A stretch of 9,911 bases of DNA from an uncultured Granulosicoccaceae bacterium (GTDB lineage: Bacteria; Pseudomonadota; Gammaproteobacteria; Granulosicoccales; Granulosicoccaceae), in assembly GCA_937951695.1 (NCBI GenBank), contig CALFBL010000173.1, positions 1-9,911 on the forward strand. The letters run 5' to 3'. Both the position numbers and the translations under genes were made by a program. Position 1 is the first letter of the stretch; each line of letters starts with the position of its first letter. The notes below the pieces were generated by a model, which ran no database searches, was not told where the DNA came from, and saw only the letters and a program-made list of their open reading frames with translations. This document shows, one piece after another, positions 1 to 7,242 of the stretch.

Positions 1-476
1 AATAGGACATCAACCGATTCTGCGAGAGTTTCCAACTGCTTTATGGCTGCGGGGCGGTACACATCACAGCTCACCACCATGACTTTTTTCTTTTCGCGAT
101 CCTTAAGCAACTTGGCCAGCTTACCGACGGTGGTGGTCTTACCCGCGCCCTGCAAACCTGCCATCAGTATCACCGCAGGTGGCTGGGTAGCCAAATTCAA
201 CGAGGCAGTATTCTCCCCCATGAGAGCCACCAGCTCATCGTTAACCACTTTTATCAAGGCCTGCCCGGGCGACAAACTGCCGACGACCTCCTGCCCCATA
301 GCCTTCTCGCGCACCTTTTCGGTGAACATTTTTACCACCGGCAGGGCAACATCGGCTTCCAACAAAGCCATGCGTACTTCACGCATGGTATCTTTGATGT
401 TGTCTTCTGAGAGGCGGCCTTGGCCTCGCAGCTGCTTGACCGTCCGGCCTAGTCGTTCGCTTAATGACTCAAACAT
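1..476 (-). CDS. ffh: Signal recognition particle protein Ffh (N-terminal part, runs off the left edge)
   Basis: Ffh is the GTPase of the bacterial signal recognition particle. With 4.5S RNA it binds signal sequences on ribosomes and delivers inner-membrane proteins to FtsY. The minus strand from ATG at 476 encodes 158 residues beginning MFESLSERLG, closely resembling the E. coli start. The helical N domain covers about residues 1-85 and includes the family-typical stretch MREVRMALLEADVALPVV (31-48). The G domain then begins, with P-loop GLQGAGKTT (107-115) and DVYRPAA (138-144). The rest of the G domain and the methionine-rich M domain lie outside the window. The gene is divergent from ypjD, as in E. 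coli. No strong Shine-Dalgarno precedes the ATG; the nearest candidate is GGA about 11 bases upstream. Identification is essentially certain from the N and G domain motifs. Confidence 0.97.
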   Translation of the reverse strand, partial: MFESLSERLGRTVKQLRGQGRLSEDNIKDTMREVRMALLEADVALPVVKMFTEKVREKAMGQEVVGSLSPGQALIKVVNDELVALMGENTASLNLATQPPAVILMAGLQGAGKTTTVGKLAKLLKDREKKKVMVVSCDVYRPAAIKQLETLAESVDVL

Positions 477-517
477 CTGTAGGGGTCCGCTGTGGCCTCT
501 TTCCTGTTCTGGCTGTG

Positions 518-545
518 AGTATATCTGCTTCGTGATCAACCCCAA
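518..545 (-). promoter_or_regulatory. Candidate sigma70 promoter for ffh
   Basis: On the minus strand a TATACT box (plus positions 518-523) lies 16 bases downstream of TTGGGG (540-545). It resembles a sigma70 promoter with a good -10 and a half-matching -35. Transcription would start near 511, giving an ffh leader of about 35 bases. It sits mostly in the 55-base gap between the divergent ffh and ypjD starts, which is where such a promoter is expected. The call rests only on box similarity and position. Confidence 0.4.
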
Positions 546-1353
546 CATACTTGCGATCATTGCGGCCGTGCTTTATTTCTGTGCCGCGGTTCTTTTGCTG
601 CTCAGCCTGTCTCGAGCAGACGATGAGCGCACCTTTGGTCAGCACACCGCCGCCGGGCGCCGCGCACTTATGCTGGCCGCGGTGGCCGTGTTGATTCACG
701 CGCTGGTAGCGCTAAAGCAGACAGGGCTTCCGACCAAGCTGCATCTGTCGTTTTTTGTCTCAATGAACGTCGCAAGCCTGTTTATTGCTTGGTGGTTATT
801 AGTCTTGTGTGTCCGGCGCCCAGCGGACTATCTAGGGTTGGCAGTCTACCCGGTGGCGGGCATTTTACTGCTAATCAGCAGCGCGGTGGATTCGCCCAGC
901 TCGGATCTGCCACTGAATATCGAATTGCATGTACTGCTTTCACTGACCGCTTACGCGTTTTTATCGTTGGCAGCAGCCCAAGCGGTACTGGTCTGGGTGC
1001 AACGAAAAAAATTGCACAACCACCGACCCGGAGGCTATCTGCGCGTTTTACCGGCACTGGACGAGACTGAAAGGTTGCTGTTCACCCTACTGACGATCGG
1101 ATTCGCTGTGCTGACCCTGTCACTGGGCACCGGCTTTTTCTACCTCGAAGGCCTGTTCGAGCAATCGCTGGTCCATAAAACGGTTTTATCGGTTATTGCC
1201 TGGTTTATCTTCGGCGGGCTGTTGTTTGCACGCTGGCGCTTTGGCTGGCGCGGCCAGCGCGCAGTATTTTGGACATTCATTGGTTTCGGTATGCTGATTC
1301 TGGCGTATTTCGGTACCAAGTTTGTGCTAGAAATCGTACTGCACCGCGGCTGA
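532..1353 (+). CDS. ypjD: CcsA/YpjD-type inner-membrane protein (cytochrome c assembly family)
   Basis: This encodes a 273-residue, very hydrophobic protein of the cytochrome c assembly (CcsA/CcmC-like) superfamily, matching the YpjD group. I count about eight membrane segments, near residues 4-26, 46-63, 72-94, 101-119, 131-156, 183-203, 217-234 and 244-268. Histidines H56 (IHALVAL), H133 (IELHVLLS) and H215 (LVHKTVLS) sit at or in membrane segments, as heme-ligand histidines do in this superfamily. SLGTGFFYLEGLF (197-209) is typical. The reading frame stays open upstream across the antisense of ffh as far as position 43. The true start is the GTG at 532, because the family N-terminus INPNILAIIAAVLY begins there and upstream codons overlap ffh. 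The ribosome binding site is weak. The exact role is poorly defined. In E. coli the gene neighbours both ffh and a CNNM transporter, as here. Related genes have been linked to magnesium transport, so a heme role should not be assumed. Confidence 0.88.
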   Translation: MINPNILAIIAAVLYFCAAVLLLLSLSRADDERTFGQHTAAGRRALMLAAVAVLIHALVALKQTGLPTKLHLSFFVSMNVASLFIAWWLLVLCVRRPADYLGLAVYPVAGILLLISSAVDSPSSDLPLNIELHVLLSLTAYAFLSLAAAQAVLVWVQRKKLHNHRPGGYLRVLPALDETERLLFTLLTIGFAVLTLSLGTGFFYLEGLFEQSLVHKTVLSVIAWFIFGGLLFARWRFGWRGQRAVFWTFIGFGMLILAYFGTKFVLEIVLHRG

Positions 1354-1409
1354 GATGAAAGCTACGCTATGATGTGCACCTGCCCTTTTCTTGAGAGATA
1401 CCGGTTTCA

Positions 1410-2693
1410 TTGAACACCGTCCCTATCGGCTTGTTGTTGTCATTGCTGCTTGTGCTCATTCTGCTGTCCGGTTTTTTCTCAGGGTCGGAAACAGCCTTAA
1501 TGCGGTTAAACCGCTACCGGCTCAGGCATCAGGCAAAACAGGGTCATCGTGGCGCGATCAGAACCGCACGATTACTGGAAAACCCCGAGCGGCTTATCAG
1601 CCTTATTTTGCTCGGCAATAATTTCGTCAATATTCTCGCCTCCGCCATCGCCACCGTGATCGCTCTGCGATTAATCGGTGAACCCGGCATCGCTGTGGCC
1701 ACAGCGGTGCTGACTCTGGTCATTCTGGTGTTTGCCGAGGTAACCCCCAAAACACTGGCCACTCGTCGCACCGAACAAGTGGCTTATTTCGCAGCCGCTG
1801 TTTATCAGCCGTTAATGACGGTGGTCTATCCATTGGTGCTGAGCACCAACTGGGTCAGCGAGTGCATTTTGAGACTGCTGAAGGTTGAATGTGAACAAGC
1901 CGAGGTTGAGGCTTTGAGCAGTGACGAACTCAGGACCGTTTTAAACGAGACTACGGGCATGATCCCGCCTCGCCACCGCGAGATGCTGGTGAATATCCTC
2001 GACCTGTCGAGCGTGTCAGTCAACGACATCATGGTGCCGCGAAGCGATATCACAGGCCTGGACCTCGACAATAGCTGGGAGGAGGTTAAGCAAAGCATCA
2101 GTGAAAGCCCGCACAGCCGAATCCTAGTGTACCGGGAGAACATTGATCAGGTTCAGGGCTTCATCCACCTGCGCATGATGCTCGATTCGTTGTCCACAGG
2201 CGAATACACGCTGGAGACGCTGAAGAAGAACATTCGCGAGCCATACTTCATTCCTGAGGGCACAACGCTTACTGTGCAGCTGTTGAATTTTCAGCGGGAA
2301 AAGCGTCGAATCGGCTTGGTTGTGGATGAGTACGGGGATATTCAAGGTTTGGTCACAATCGAAGACATCGTGGAAGAGATCGTGGGGGAATTTGATACCG
2401 ACCCCTACCACGGCCCCGAAGAAGTTCAGGCGCAAGACGACGGCAGCTTTATCGCCGATGGCAGTGCACAAATTCGTGCCTTGAACAAAGCCTTGAACTG
2501 GGATCTGTCTGCAGATGGGCCCAAGACCCTAAACGGTATTGTACTCGAGCACTTTGAAAACTTCCCGACCCAGGGTGCTGTGTTTACGTTTAACGGGCAC
2601 TCTATGACTGTGCTGGAAGTGGAAGAGAACTTTGTCCAGCGCGTGCGCATCGATCCAGCCTCGACCGAACACGATGCGGCAGAACCCGACTGA
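1410..2693 (+). CDS. yfjD: CNNM/CorC-family (HlyC/CorC) transporter with CBS pair
   Basis: This is a 427-residue inner-membrane protein of the CNNM/CorB family, linked to magnesium (and cobalt) efflux or homeostasis; E. coli YfjD is nearly the same length. The order is: DUF21/CNNM membrane domain (about 1-190) with SGSETALM (24-31), LLGNNFVNILAS (68-79) and FAEVTPKTLA (108-117); two CBS domains (about 208-270 and 275-332), the first opened by DIMVPRSDI and the second containing GLVVDEYGDIQGLVTIEDI (302-320); then the CorC_HlyC domain (about 340-415), and a short acidic tail. The start is TTG at 1410, giving MNTVPIGLLL. No ATG is available upstream of the first helix, and GAGAG near 1393 is a distant Shine-Dalgarno candidate. 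The 56-base gap after ypjD permits co-transcription, and this pairing is conserved in E. coli. Ion specificity cannot be read from the sequence. Confidence 0.93.
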   Translation: MNTVPIGLLLSLLLVLILLSGFFSGSETALMRLNRYRLRHQAKQGHRGAIRTARLLENPERLISLILLGNNFVNILASAIATVIALRLIGEPGIAVATAVLTLVILVFAEVTPKTLATRRTEQVAYFAAAVYQPLMTVVYPLVLSTNWVSECILRLLKVECEQAEVEALSSDELRTVLNETTGMIPPRHREMLVNILDLSSVSVNDIMVPRSDITGLDLDNSWEEVKQSISESPHSRILVYRENIDQVQGFIHLRMMLDSLSTGEYTLETLKKNIREPYFIPEGTTLTVQLLNFQREKRRIGLVVDEYGDIQGLVTIEDIVEEIVGEFDTDPYHGPEEVQAQDDGSFIADGSAQIRALNKALNWDLSADGPKTLNGIVLEHFENFPTQGAVFTFNGHSMTVLEVEENFVQRVRIDPASTEHDAAEPD

Positions 2694-2694
2694 C

Positions 2695-4056
2695 GTGGCC
2701 AAGGCGAAAACCACCTACCTATGCAGTGCTTGCGGCGCCTCGTTTCCCAAATGGAACGGTCAGTGCGGGGAATGTCACGAGTGGAATACGCTGGAAGAAA
2801 CAGCGGCTACACCCTCTGCCCCCTCCAACGCGGACCGGTTCGTTAACTATGCGGGCGCCAGTGGCATCACCAACGCCGACGATGTTTCCCTGGAATCGCA
2901 AGCGCGTATCACCACGGGTCTGAGTGAGCTGGATCGGGTACTCGGTGGCGGCTTAGTGACAGGCTCAGTGACTCTATTGGGCGGGGACCCGGGCATCGGC
3001 AAGTCCACCATTCTTATTCAGTGTCTGTCGAATCTGTCGGCCGAGCACAAAACCTTGTACGTCACGGGCGAAGAATCACTGCAACAGGTGGCGCTGCGCG
3101 CACGTCGATTAGAACTGCCCACCGACAAATTAAGGCTGTTGGCAGAGACCAGCGTTGAAGCCACTTTGGCCCATGCGCAAAAAGAAAAACCTGCGATCAT
3201 TGTTGTGGATTCGATTCAAACCATGCACACCGAAACGCTGAATTCAGCGCCAGGGGCTGTCGCCCAAGTGCGTGAGAGCGCCGCACGCCTGGTGCGCTAC
3301 GCCAAACAGGCAGGGGTTGCTGTGTGGCTGGTTGGGCACGTCACCAAAGAAGGCGCGCTGGCAGGGCCTCGTGTGCTGGAGCACATGGTCGATACGGTGC
3401 TGTATTTCGAGGGCGATCCGGGCAGTCGATTTCGGGTGATAAGAGCGGTTAAGAACCGCTTTGGCGCGGTCAACGAACTGGGCGTTTTTGCCATGGGCGA
3501 GCAAGGCCTGAAAGCGGTCACTAACCCGTCGGCGATTTTTCTGTCCCGCCACCCGGAACCGGTCAGTGGTAGTGTGACCATGGTGACTCGAGAAGGCACC
3601 CGTCCGATGCTGGTTGAAGCGCAAGCGCTGGTCGACACCAGCCACGGCGGTGCACCGCGTCGAGTCACACTCGGACTGGAACAAAATCGACTGGCCATGT
3701 TGCTCGCTGTGCTGCACCGTCATGCAAACATTGCGATGTTCGATCAGGACGTCTACATCAACGTCGTCGGTGGGGTGCGAATTTCAGAAACCGGTGCCGA
3801 CTTACCGGTGCTGCTATCGGCCCTGTCCTCTTTTCGAAACCGACCGTTGCCCAGTGACCTGATTGTGTTTGGCGAGATCGGTTTGGCCGGTGAGGTACGC
3901 CCAGTCGCCAACGGTGAAGAACGCTTGTCGGAAGCCCGCAAGCACGGCTTCAAACGCGCAATTGTCGCGGCTGCGAACGCGCCGAAGAAACCGATAAAGG
4001 GTTTACGGGTCGACGGGATCCATCGGCTGCACCAGGCCCTTGATTTGTTAGACTGA
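2695..4056 (+). CDS. radA: DNA repair protein RadA (branch-migration ATPase)
   Basis: RadA (Sms) is a RecA-like, DnaB-related hexameric ATPase that extends and resolves recombination intermediates with RecA. The protein has 453 residues; E. coli RadA has 460. Domains in order: four-cysteine zinc finger C10-C13-C24-C27 in the context CSACGASFPKWNGQCGEC; Walker A GGDPGIGKST (96-105); Walker B IIVVDSIQT (168-176); the RadA signature KNRFG (253-257); and a Lon-protease-like C-terminal domain with GGVRISETGADLPVLLS and FGEIGLAGEVRPV. Nothing essential is missing. I chose the GTG at 2695, one base after the upstream stop, because it gives the family-typical MAKAKTTYLC. An in-frame ATG at 2674 would add seven residues and overlap the transporter gene by 20 bases. 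Neither has a clear Shine-Dalgarno, so expression probably relies on coupling to upstream translation. Confidence 0.96.
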   Translation: MAKAKTTYLCSACGASFPKWNGQCGECHEWNTLEETAATPSAPSNADRFVNYAGASGITNADDVSLESQARITTGLSELDRVLGGGLVTGSVTLLGGDPGIGKSTILIQCLSNLSAEHKTLYVTGEESLQQVALRARRLELPTDKLRLLAETSVEATLAHAQKEKPAIIVVDSIQTMHTETLNSAPGAVAQVRESAARLVRYAKQAGVAVWLVGHVTKEGALAGPRVLEHMVDTVLYFEGDPGSRFRVIRAVKNRFGAVNELGVFAMGEQGLKAVTNPSAIFLSRHPEPVSGSVTMVTREGTRPMLVEAQALVDTSHGGAPRRVTLGLEQNRLAMLLAVLHRHANIAMFDQDVYINVVGGVRISETGADLPVLLSALSSFRNRPLPSDLIVFGEIGLAGEVRPVANGEERLSEARKHGFKRAIVAAANAPKKPIKGLRVDGIHRLHQALDLLD

Positions 4057-4083
4057 GCGACCGTTTAGCAAGCTGTTATCCTC

Positions 4084-4356
4084 GTGCCACCGAAAAACAA
4101 GAAAATCATCAAATCGTTGGGCTTTGAAGAGGCCTTAACTGAGTTGGAAACTCTGGTTCTCGGACTTGAATCCGGCGAACAATCGTTGGAAGAATCCTTA
4201 GCTCAATTTGAACGTGGCATCAGCCTTACTCGTCATTGCCAACAAAGCCTGAAAAATGCTGAACAAAAAGTGCAGGTATTAATGGAAGGCACCGATTCCA
4301 ACGGTGACGGTGTCGCGAACCTGGAAAATCTGGACGCAGCCGATGACGCCGACTGA
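4084..4356 (+). CDS. xseB: Exodeoxyribonuclease VII small subunit XseB
   Basis: XseB is the small helical subunit that binds XseA to form exonuclease VII, which degrades single-stranded DNA in repair; XseA is not in this window. The 90-residue protein carries the whole family core: FEEALTELETLVLGLESGE (14-32), LEESLAQFERGISLTR (35-50) and LKNAEQKVQVLM (56-67). The start is GTG at 4084, giving MPPKNKK, comparable to the E. coli MPKKN start. No good Shine-Dalgarno is seen in the 27-base gap after radA. The last about 20 residues are acidic and include DSNGDGVANLE (71-81), which looks like a calcium-binding loop and is not part of the usual core. The final 14 bases overlap ispA. The xseB-ispA-dxs order is the classic gammaproteobacterial arrangement. 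Confidence 0.95.
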   Translation: MPPKNKKIIKSLGFEEALTELETLVLGLESGEQSLEESLAQFERGISLTRHCQQSLKNAEQKVQVLMEGTDSNGDGVANLENLDAADDAD

Positions 4357-5236
4357 CGAATTGCTCACGTTTTATCAGACGCGCATCGACCAGGTGCTGT
4401 CGGGTTTACTGCCCGAGCACGACGGCAGTAACACCCAACTACCAGCGGCTATGCGTTATTCGGTAACCGTCGGTGGCAAGCGAGTCCGCCCGGTTTTAAC
4501 GTACACCACCGGTCGTGCTCTGGGCATCCCGCTGGAGCGGTTGGATGTCCCAGCCGCTGCGGTGGAAATGGTGCACGCCTACTCGCTGGTTCATGACGAC
4601 TTACCCGCCATGGATAACGACGATTTGCGCCGTGGCCAGCCCACCTGCCACATCAAATACAACGAAGCGACGGCCATTCTCGCAGGCGATGCCTTGCAGG
4701 CACTGGCGTTTACGTTGTTGGCCAGTAACGAAGATCCCGACATCGATGTGGCCTGCAAACTACGTATGGTGAAAATCCTTGGCGACGCTAGCGGATCCGC
4801 TGGCATGGCAGCCGGTCAAGCGATCGATCTTGAGTCGGTTAATGCATCCCTTACGCTTGCACAGCTGGAAAACATGCATCGGCATAAAACCGGTGCCTTA
4901 ATCCGGGCAAGCGTCGCTCTGGCGGTCCTTGCAGCAAACAATCAACCTCAGGAGATGTTGGATCGACTCGATCGATTTGCCTCGGCCATAGGCTTGTGCT
5001 TCCAAATCGTCGACGACATATTGGATGTTGTGGCCGACACCGATATACTGGGCAAACAACAAGGTGCGGACATCGCGTTAAATAAACCAACCTACCCCTC
5101 ATTGTTAGGGCTGGATGGAGCGCGTGCCCATGTTTCACAAATATACGAATCGGCGTTAGCGGAGTTAGACGGCTTGGGGCCTCAGTTCGATGAATTGCGG
5201 CAATTGGCCAACTACATAACAAAGCGACGCCATTGA
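4343..5236 (+). CDS. ispA: Farnesyl diphosphate synthase (polyprenyl synthetase family)
   Basis: IspA condenses IPP with DMAPP and then with geranyl diphosphate to give (2E,6E)-farnesyl diphosphate, the precursor of undecaprenyl phosphate and of quinone side chains. The 297-residue protein (E. coli 299) shows GGKRVRP (44-50), the first aspartate-rich motif DDLPAMD (85-91) with the two extra residues typical of bacterial short-chain enzymes, DLRRGQPTCH (94-103), HKTGALIRAS (181-190), the second aspartate-rich motif DDILD (224-228) and NKPTYPSLLG (247-256). Together with HAYSLVH just before the first motif, these favour C15 product length. The start is ATG at 4343, inside xseB in another frame, with GGA at 4332-4334 eight bases upstream. 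The overlap implies translational coupling. An open frame reaches back to 4304, but that start would lie deeper in xseB. Confidence 0.96.
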   Translation: MTPTDELLTFYQTRIDQVLSGLLPEHDGSNTQLPAAMRYSVTVGGKRVRPVLTYTTGRALGIPLERLDVPAAAVEMVHAYSLVHDDLPAMDNDDLRRGQPTCHIKYNEATAILAGDALQALAFTLLASNEDPDIDVACKLRMVKILGDASGSAGMAAGQAIDLESVNASLTLAQLENMHRHKTGALIRASVALAVLAANNQPQEMLDRLDRFASAIGLCFQIVDDILDVVADTDILGKQQGADIALNKPTYPSLLGLDGARAHVSQIYESALAELDGLGPQFDELRQLANYITKRRH

Positions 5237-5243
5237 GTTAACA

Positions 5244-7202
5244 GTGGATATACCAAGCGATTACCCCCTGCTTAGCCAGATCGACGAACCCGCCGATTTG
5301 CGCAAGCTTGATGTTAGTGACCTGCCTCAAGTCAGCGGGGAGCTTCGGCAGTACCTGATCGAATCAGTAGCCCAAACCGGTGGGCATTTTGGCGCCAGCC
5401 TGGGCACCATCGAACTGACCGTTGCCTTGCACTACGCGTTCAATACGCCAGACGACAAACTGGTCTGGGATGTGGGTCATCAAACCTACGGCCATAAAAT
5501 ACTCACCGGCCGCAAACAACGCATGAGCACGATGCGCATGAGTGCAGGCCTGGCGCCATTTCCCAAGCGCGAAGAAAGTGAATACGACACCTTCGGGGTT
5601 GGTCATTCCAGCACGTCCATCAGCGCAGCGTTGGGTATGGCTATCGCATCCCAACACGAGGCAGAACAGCACCCGGAGAAGACACCCCAAAAGGCCATCG
5701 CCGTCATTGGCGATGGCGCCCTAACAGCAGGCCTCGCTTACGAAGCGCTCAACCATGCGGGCAGTTTAAAAACCGACATGCTGGTGATACTCAACGACAA
5801 CGATATGTCGATATCCCCCAACGTCGGAGCGATGAATCGATACTTGGCCCGAATGCTCACTGGCCCGCTTGTGTCGGGTGCTCGCGAAGGCAGTAAGAGA
5901 GTACTGAGTAAGACGCCATTGTTTGAATTCGCCAAACGAACCGAAGAACAAGTCAAAGGCATGGTGGTGCCCTCTTCCATGTTTGAAGAACTCGGGTTTA
6001 ACTATTATGGGCCGGTTGACGGGCACGATGTAGAAGGTCTCGTCGCGGTTCTGCAAAACATGAAAAACCTCACCGGTCCGCTGTTTTTGCACGTGGTAAC
6101 CAAAAAAGGCTACGGCTATCGTTTTGCCGAAGAAGACCCACTCGCGCTGCACGCAGTCACACCATTCGATCCTAAAACCGGTAAAAGCCTGAAGCAAGGC
6201 GGCGGCAGTAACCGACCGACTTACACAAAAGTGTTTGGCAACTGGCTGTGCGATATCGCCGAACGCGACCCTCGTGTTGTTGGCATCACACCGGCCATGC
6301 GCGAAGGCTCTGGTCTGGTGGAATTCGAACAACGCTTTCCTGATCGCTACTTTGATGTCGGTATTGCTGAACAGCATTCGGTAACGCTTGCGGCCGGTCT
6401 TGCGTGTGGCGGGCGAAAACCGGTGGTAGCCATCTATTCAACGTTTCTGCAGCGCGCTTATGATCAGCTAATTCACGATGTGGCGATTCAGAATTTACCG
6501 GTCGTATTCGCCATCGACCGAGCCGGCTTGGTAGGCCCCGATGGCCCCACCCACGCCGGTGCCTATGATTTCAGCTTTTTGCGTTGCATTCCCAACATGA
6601 CCATTCTAGCGCCCGCGGATGAGAATGAGTGCCGGCAATTGCTATACACCGCTTATTGCATGGATTCCCCAACCGCTGTGCGCTACCCGCGTGGCAATGG
6701 ACCCGGTGTCGACATTGATATGGAAATGACGGCCCTGCCGATCGGCAAAGCACAGCTGCGCCGCAGCGGGTCTAACAACATCGCCATCCTGGCCTTCGGC
6801 TCGATGGTAGATATCGCTGGCCAAGTGGGTGTTGAACTGGACGCTACGGTCGTTAATATGCGTTTTGTCAAACCGTTGGACACCGATCTCATCGACCAGC
6901 TCGCTCGCACTCACAAGCACCTCATTACGGTTGAAGAAAATGCCATCGCCGGTGGTGCCGGGGCAGGCGTGTTGGAATATTTATCCGATTGCAAGTCCGA
7001 TCAATCAATCCCCAATGGGGCCGATGATGAACAACCCTCTCACCCATTGGTGACTCTGATTGGCTTAAGCGATGCCTACCTCGAACATGGGTCACGCGAA
7101 GAACTACTGGCTCAAGCAGGTCTGGATAAGGACGGTGTTTTGCGACAAATAAAAGAGGCTGTGTTTAAGCACGCAGCGGTTCACAACAAGGCTATCGTCT
7201 GA
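5244..7202 (+). CDS. dxs: 1-deoxy-D-xylulose-5-phosphate synthase
   Basis: Dxs is the thiamine-diphosphate enzyme that joins pyruvate and glyceraldehyde 3-phosphate into DXP, the entry and flux-controlling step of the MEP isoprenoid pathway; DXP also feeds thiamine and pyridoxal synthesis. The 652-residue protein shows active-site H48 (GGHFGASLG), WDVGHQTYGHKILTGR (75-90), the ThDP/metal motif GDGALTAG (156-163) to LNDND (183-187), YYGPVDGHD (254-262), catalytic E376 (DVGIAEQHS), H437 (GPTHAGAYD) and YPRGNGPG (481-488). The C-terminal transketolase domain is complete. It is longer than the about 620 residues of E. coli Dxs. Part of the excess is a low-complexity insert at about 581-600; the C-terminus is also extended. 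The GTG start at 5244 gives MDIPSDYPLL and lies seven bases after the ispA stop, with only TTGAG as a weak ribosome site. It is the last gene of the plus-strand run. Confidence 0.97.
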   Translation: MDIPSDYPLLSQIDEPADLRKLDVSDLPQVSGELRQYLIESVAQTGGHFGASLGTIELTVALHYAFNTPDDKLVWDVGHQTYGHKILTGRKQRMSTMRMSAGLAPFPKREESEYDTFGVGHSSTSISAALGMAIASQHEAEQHPEKTPQKAIAVIGDGALTAGLAYEALNHAGSLKTDMLVILNDNDMSISPNVGAMNRYLARMLTGPLVSGAREGSKRVLSKTPLFEFAKRTEEQVKGMVVPSSMFEELGFNYYGPVDGHDVEGLVAVLQNMKNLTGPLFLHVVTKKGYGYRFAEEDPLALHAVTPFDPKTGKSLKQGGGSNRPTYTKVFGNWLCDIAERDPRVVGITPAMREGSGLVEFEQRFPDRYFDVGIAEQHSVTLAAGLACGGRKPVVAIYSTFLQRAYDQLIHDVAIQNLPVVFAIDRAGLVGPDGPTHAGAYDFSFLRCIPNMTILAPADENECRQLLYTAYCMDSPTAVRYPRGNGPGVDIDMEMTALPIGKAQLRRSGSNNIAILAFGSMVDIAGQVGVELDATVVNMRFVKPLDTDLIDQLARTHKHLITVEENAIAGGAGAGVLEYLSDCKSDQSIPNGADDEQPSHPLVTLIGLSDAYLEHGSREELLAQAGLDKDGVLRQIKEAVFKHAAVHNKAIV

Positions 7203-7242
7203 ACAGATCGAGGCATGGCTAGTTTGTCCTCACACGCAGCGG

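Noticed and set aside
43..531. Long in-frame extension of ypjD upstream to an ATG at 43.
   Set aside because: It is antisense to the clearly coding N and G domains of ffh, the translated extension shows no family similarity, and the ypjD family N-terminus begins at the GTG at 532.
1368..1373. TATGAT as a -10 box for the CNNM transporter gene.
   Set aside because: No acceptable -35 is found 16-18 bases upstream, and the short gap after ypjD is equally well explained by co-transcription.
2674..2694. ATG at 2674 as the radA start.
   Set aside because: It is possible, but it overlaps the upstream gene by 20 bases and adds MRQNPTD before the conserved MAKAK start; no better Shine-Dalgarno supports it.
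3244..3723. 159-codon open frame on the minus strand inside radA.
   Set aside because: It is antisense to conserved RadA motifs, with no domain and no ribosome binding site; treated as a shadow.
5766..6377. 203-codon open frame on the minus strand inside dxs.
   Set aside because: It lies opposite highly conserved dxs codons and its translation shows no recognisable domain; it is a shadow of the coding frame.
7198..7207. TCTG-AA-CAGA inverted repeat at the dxs stop as a terminator.
   Set aside because: The stem is only four pairs with a two-base loop and no T run follows; too weak to call.
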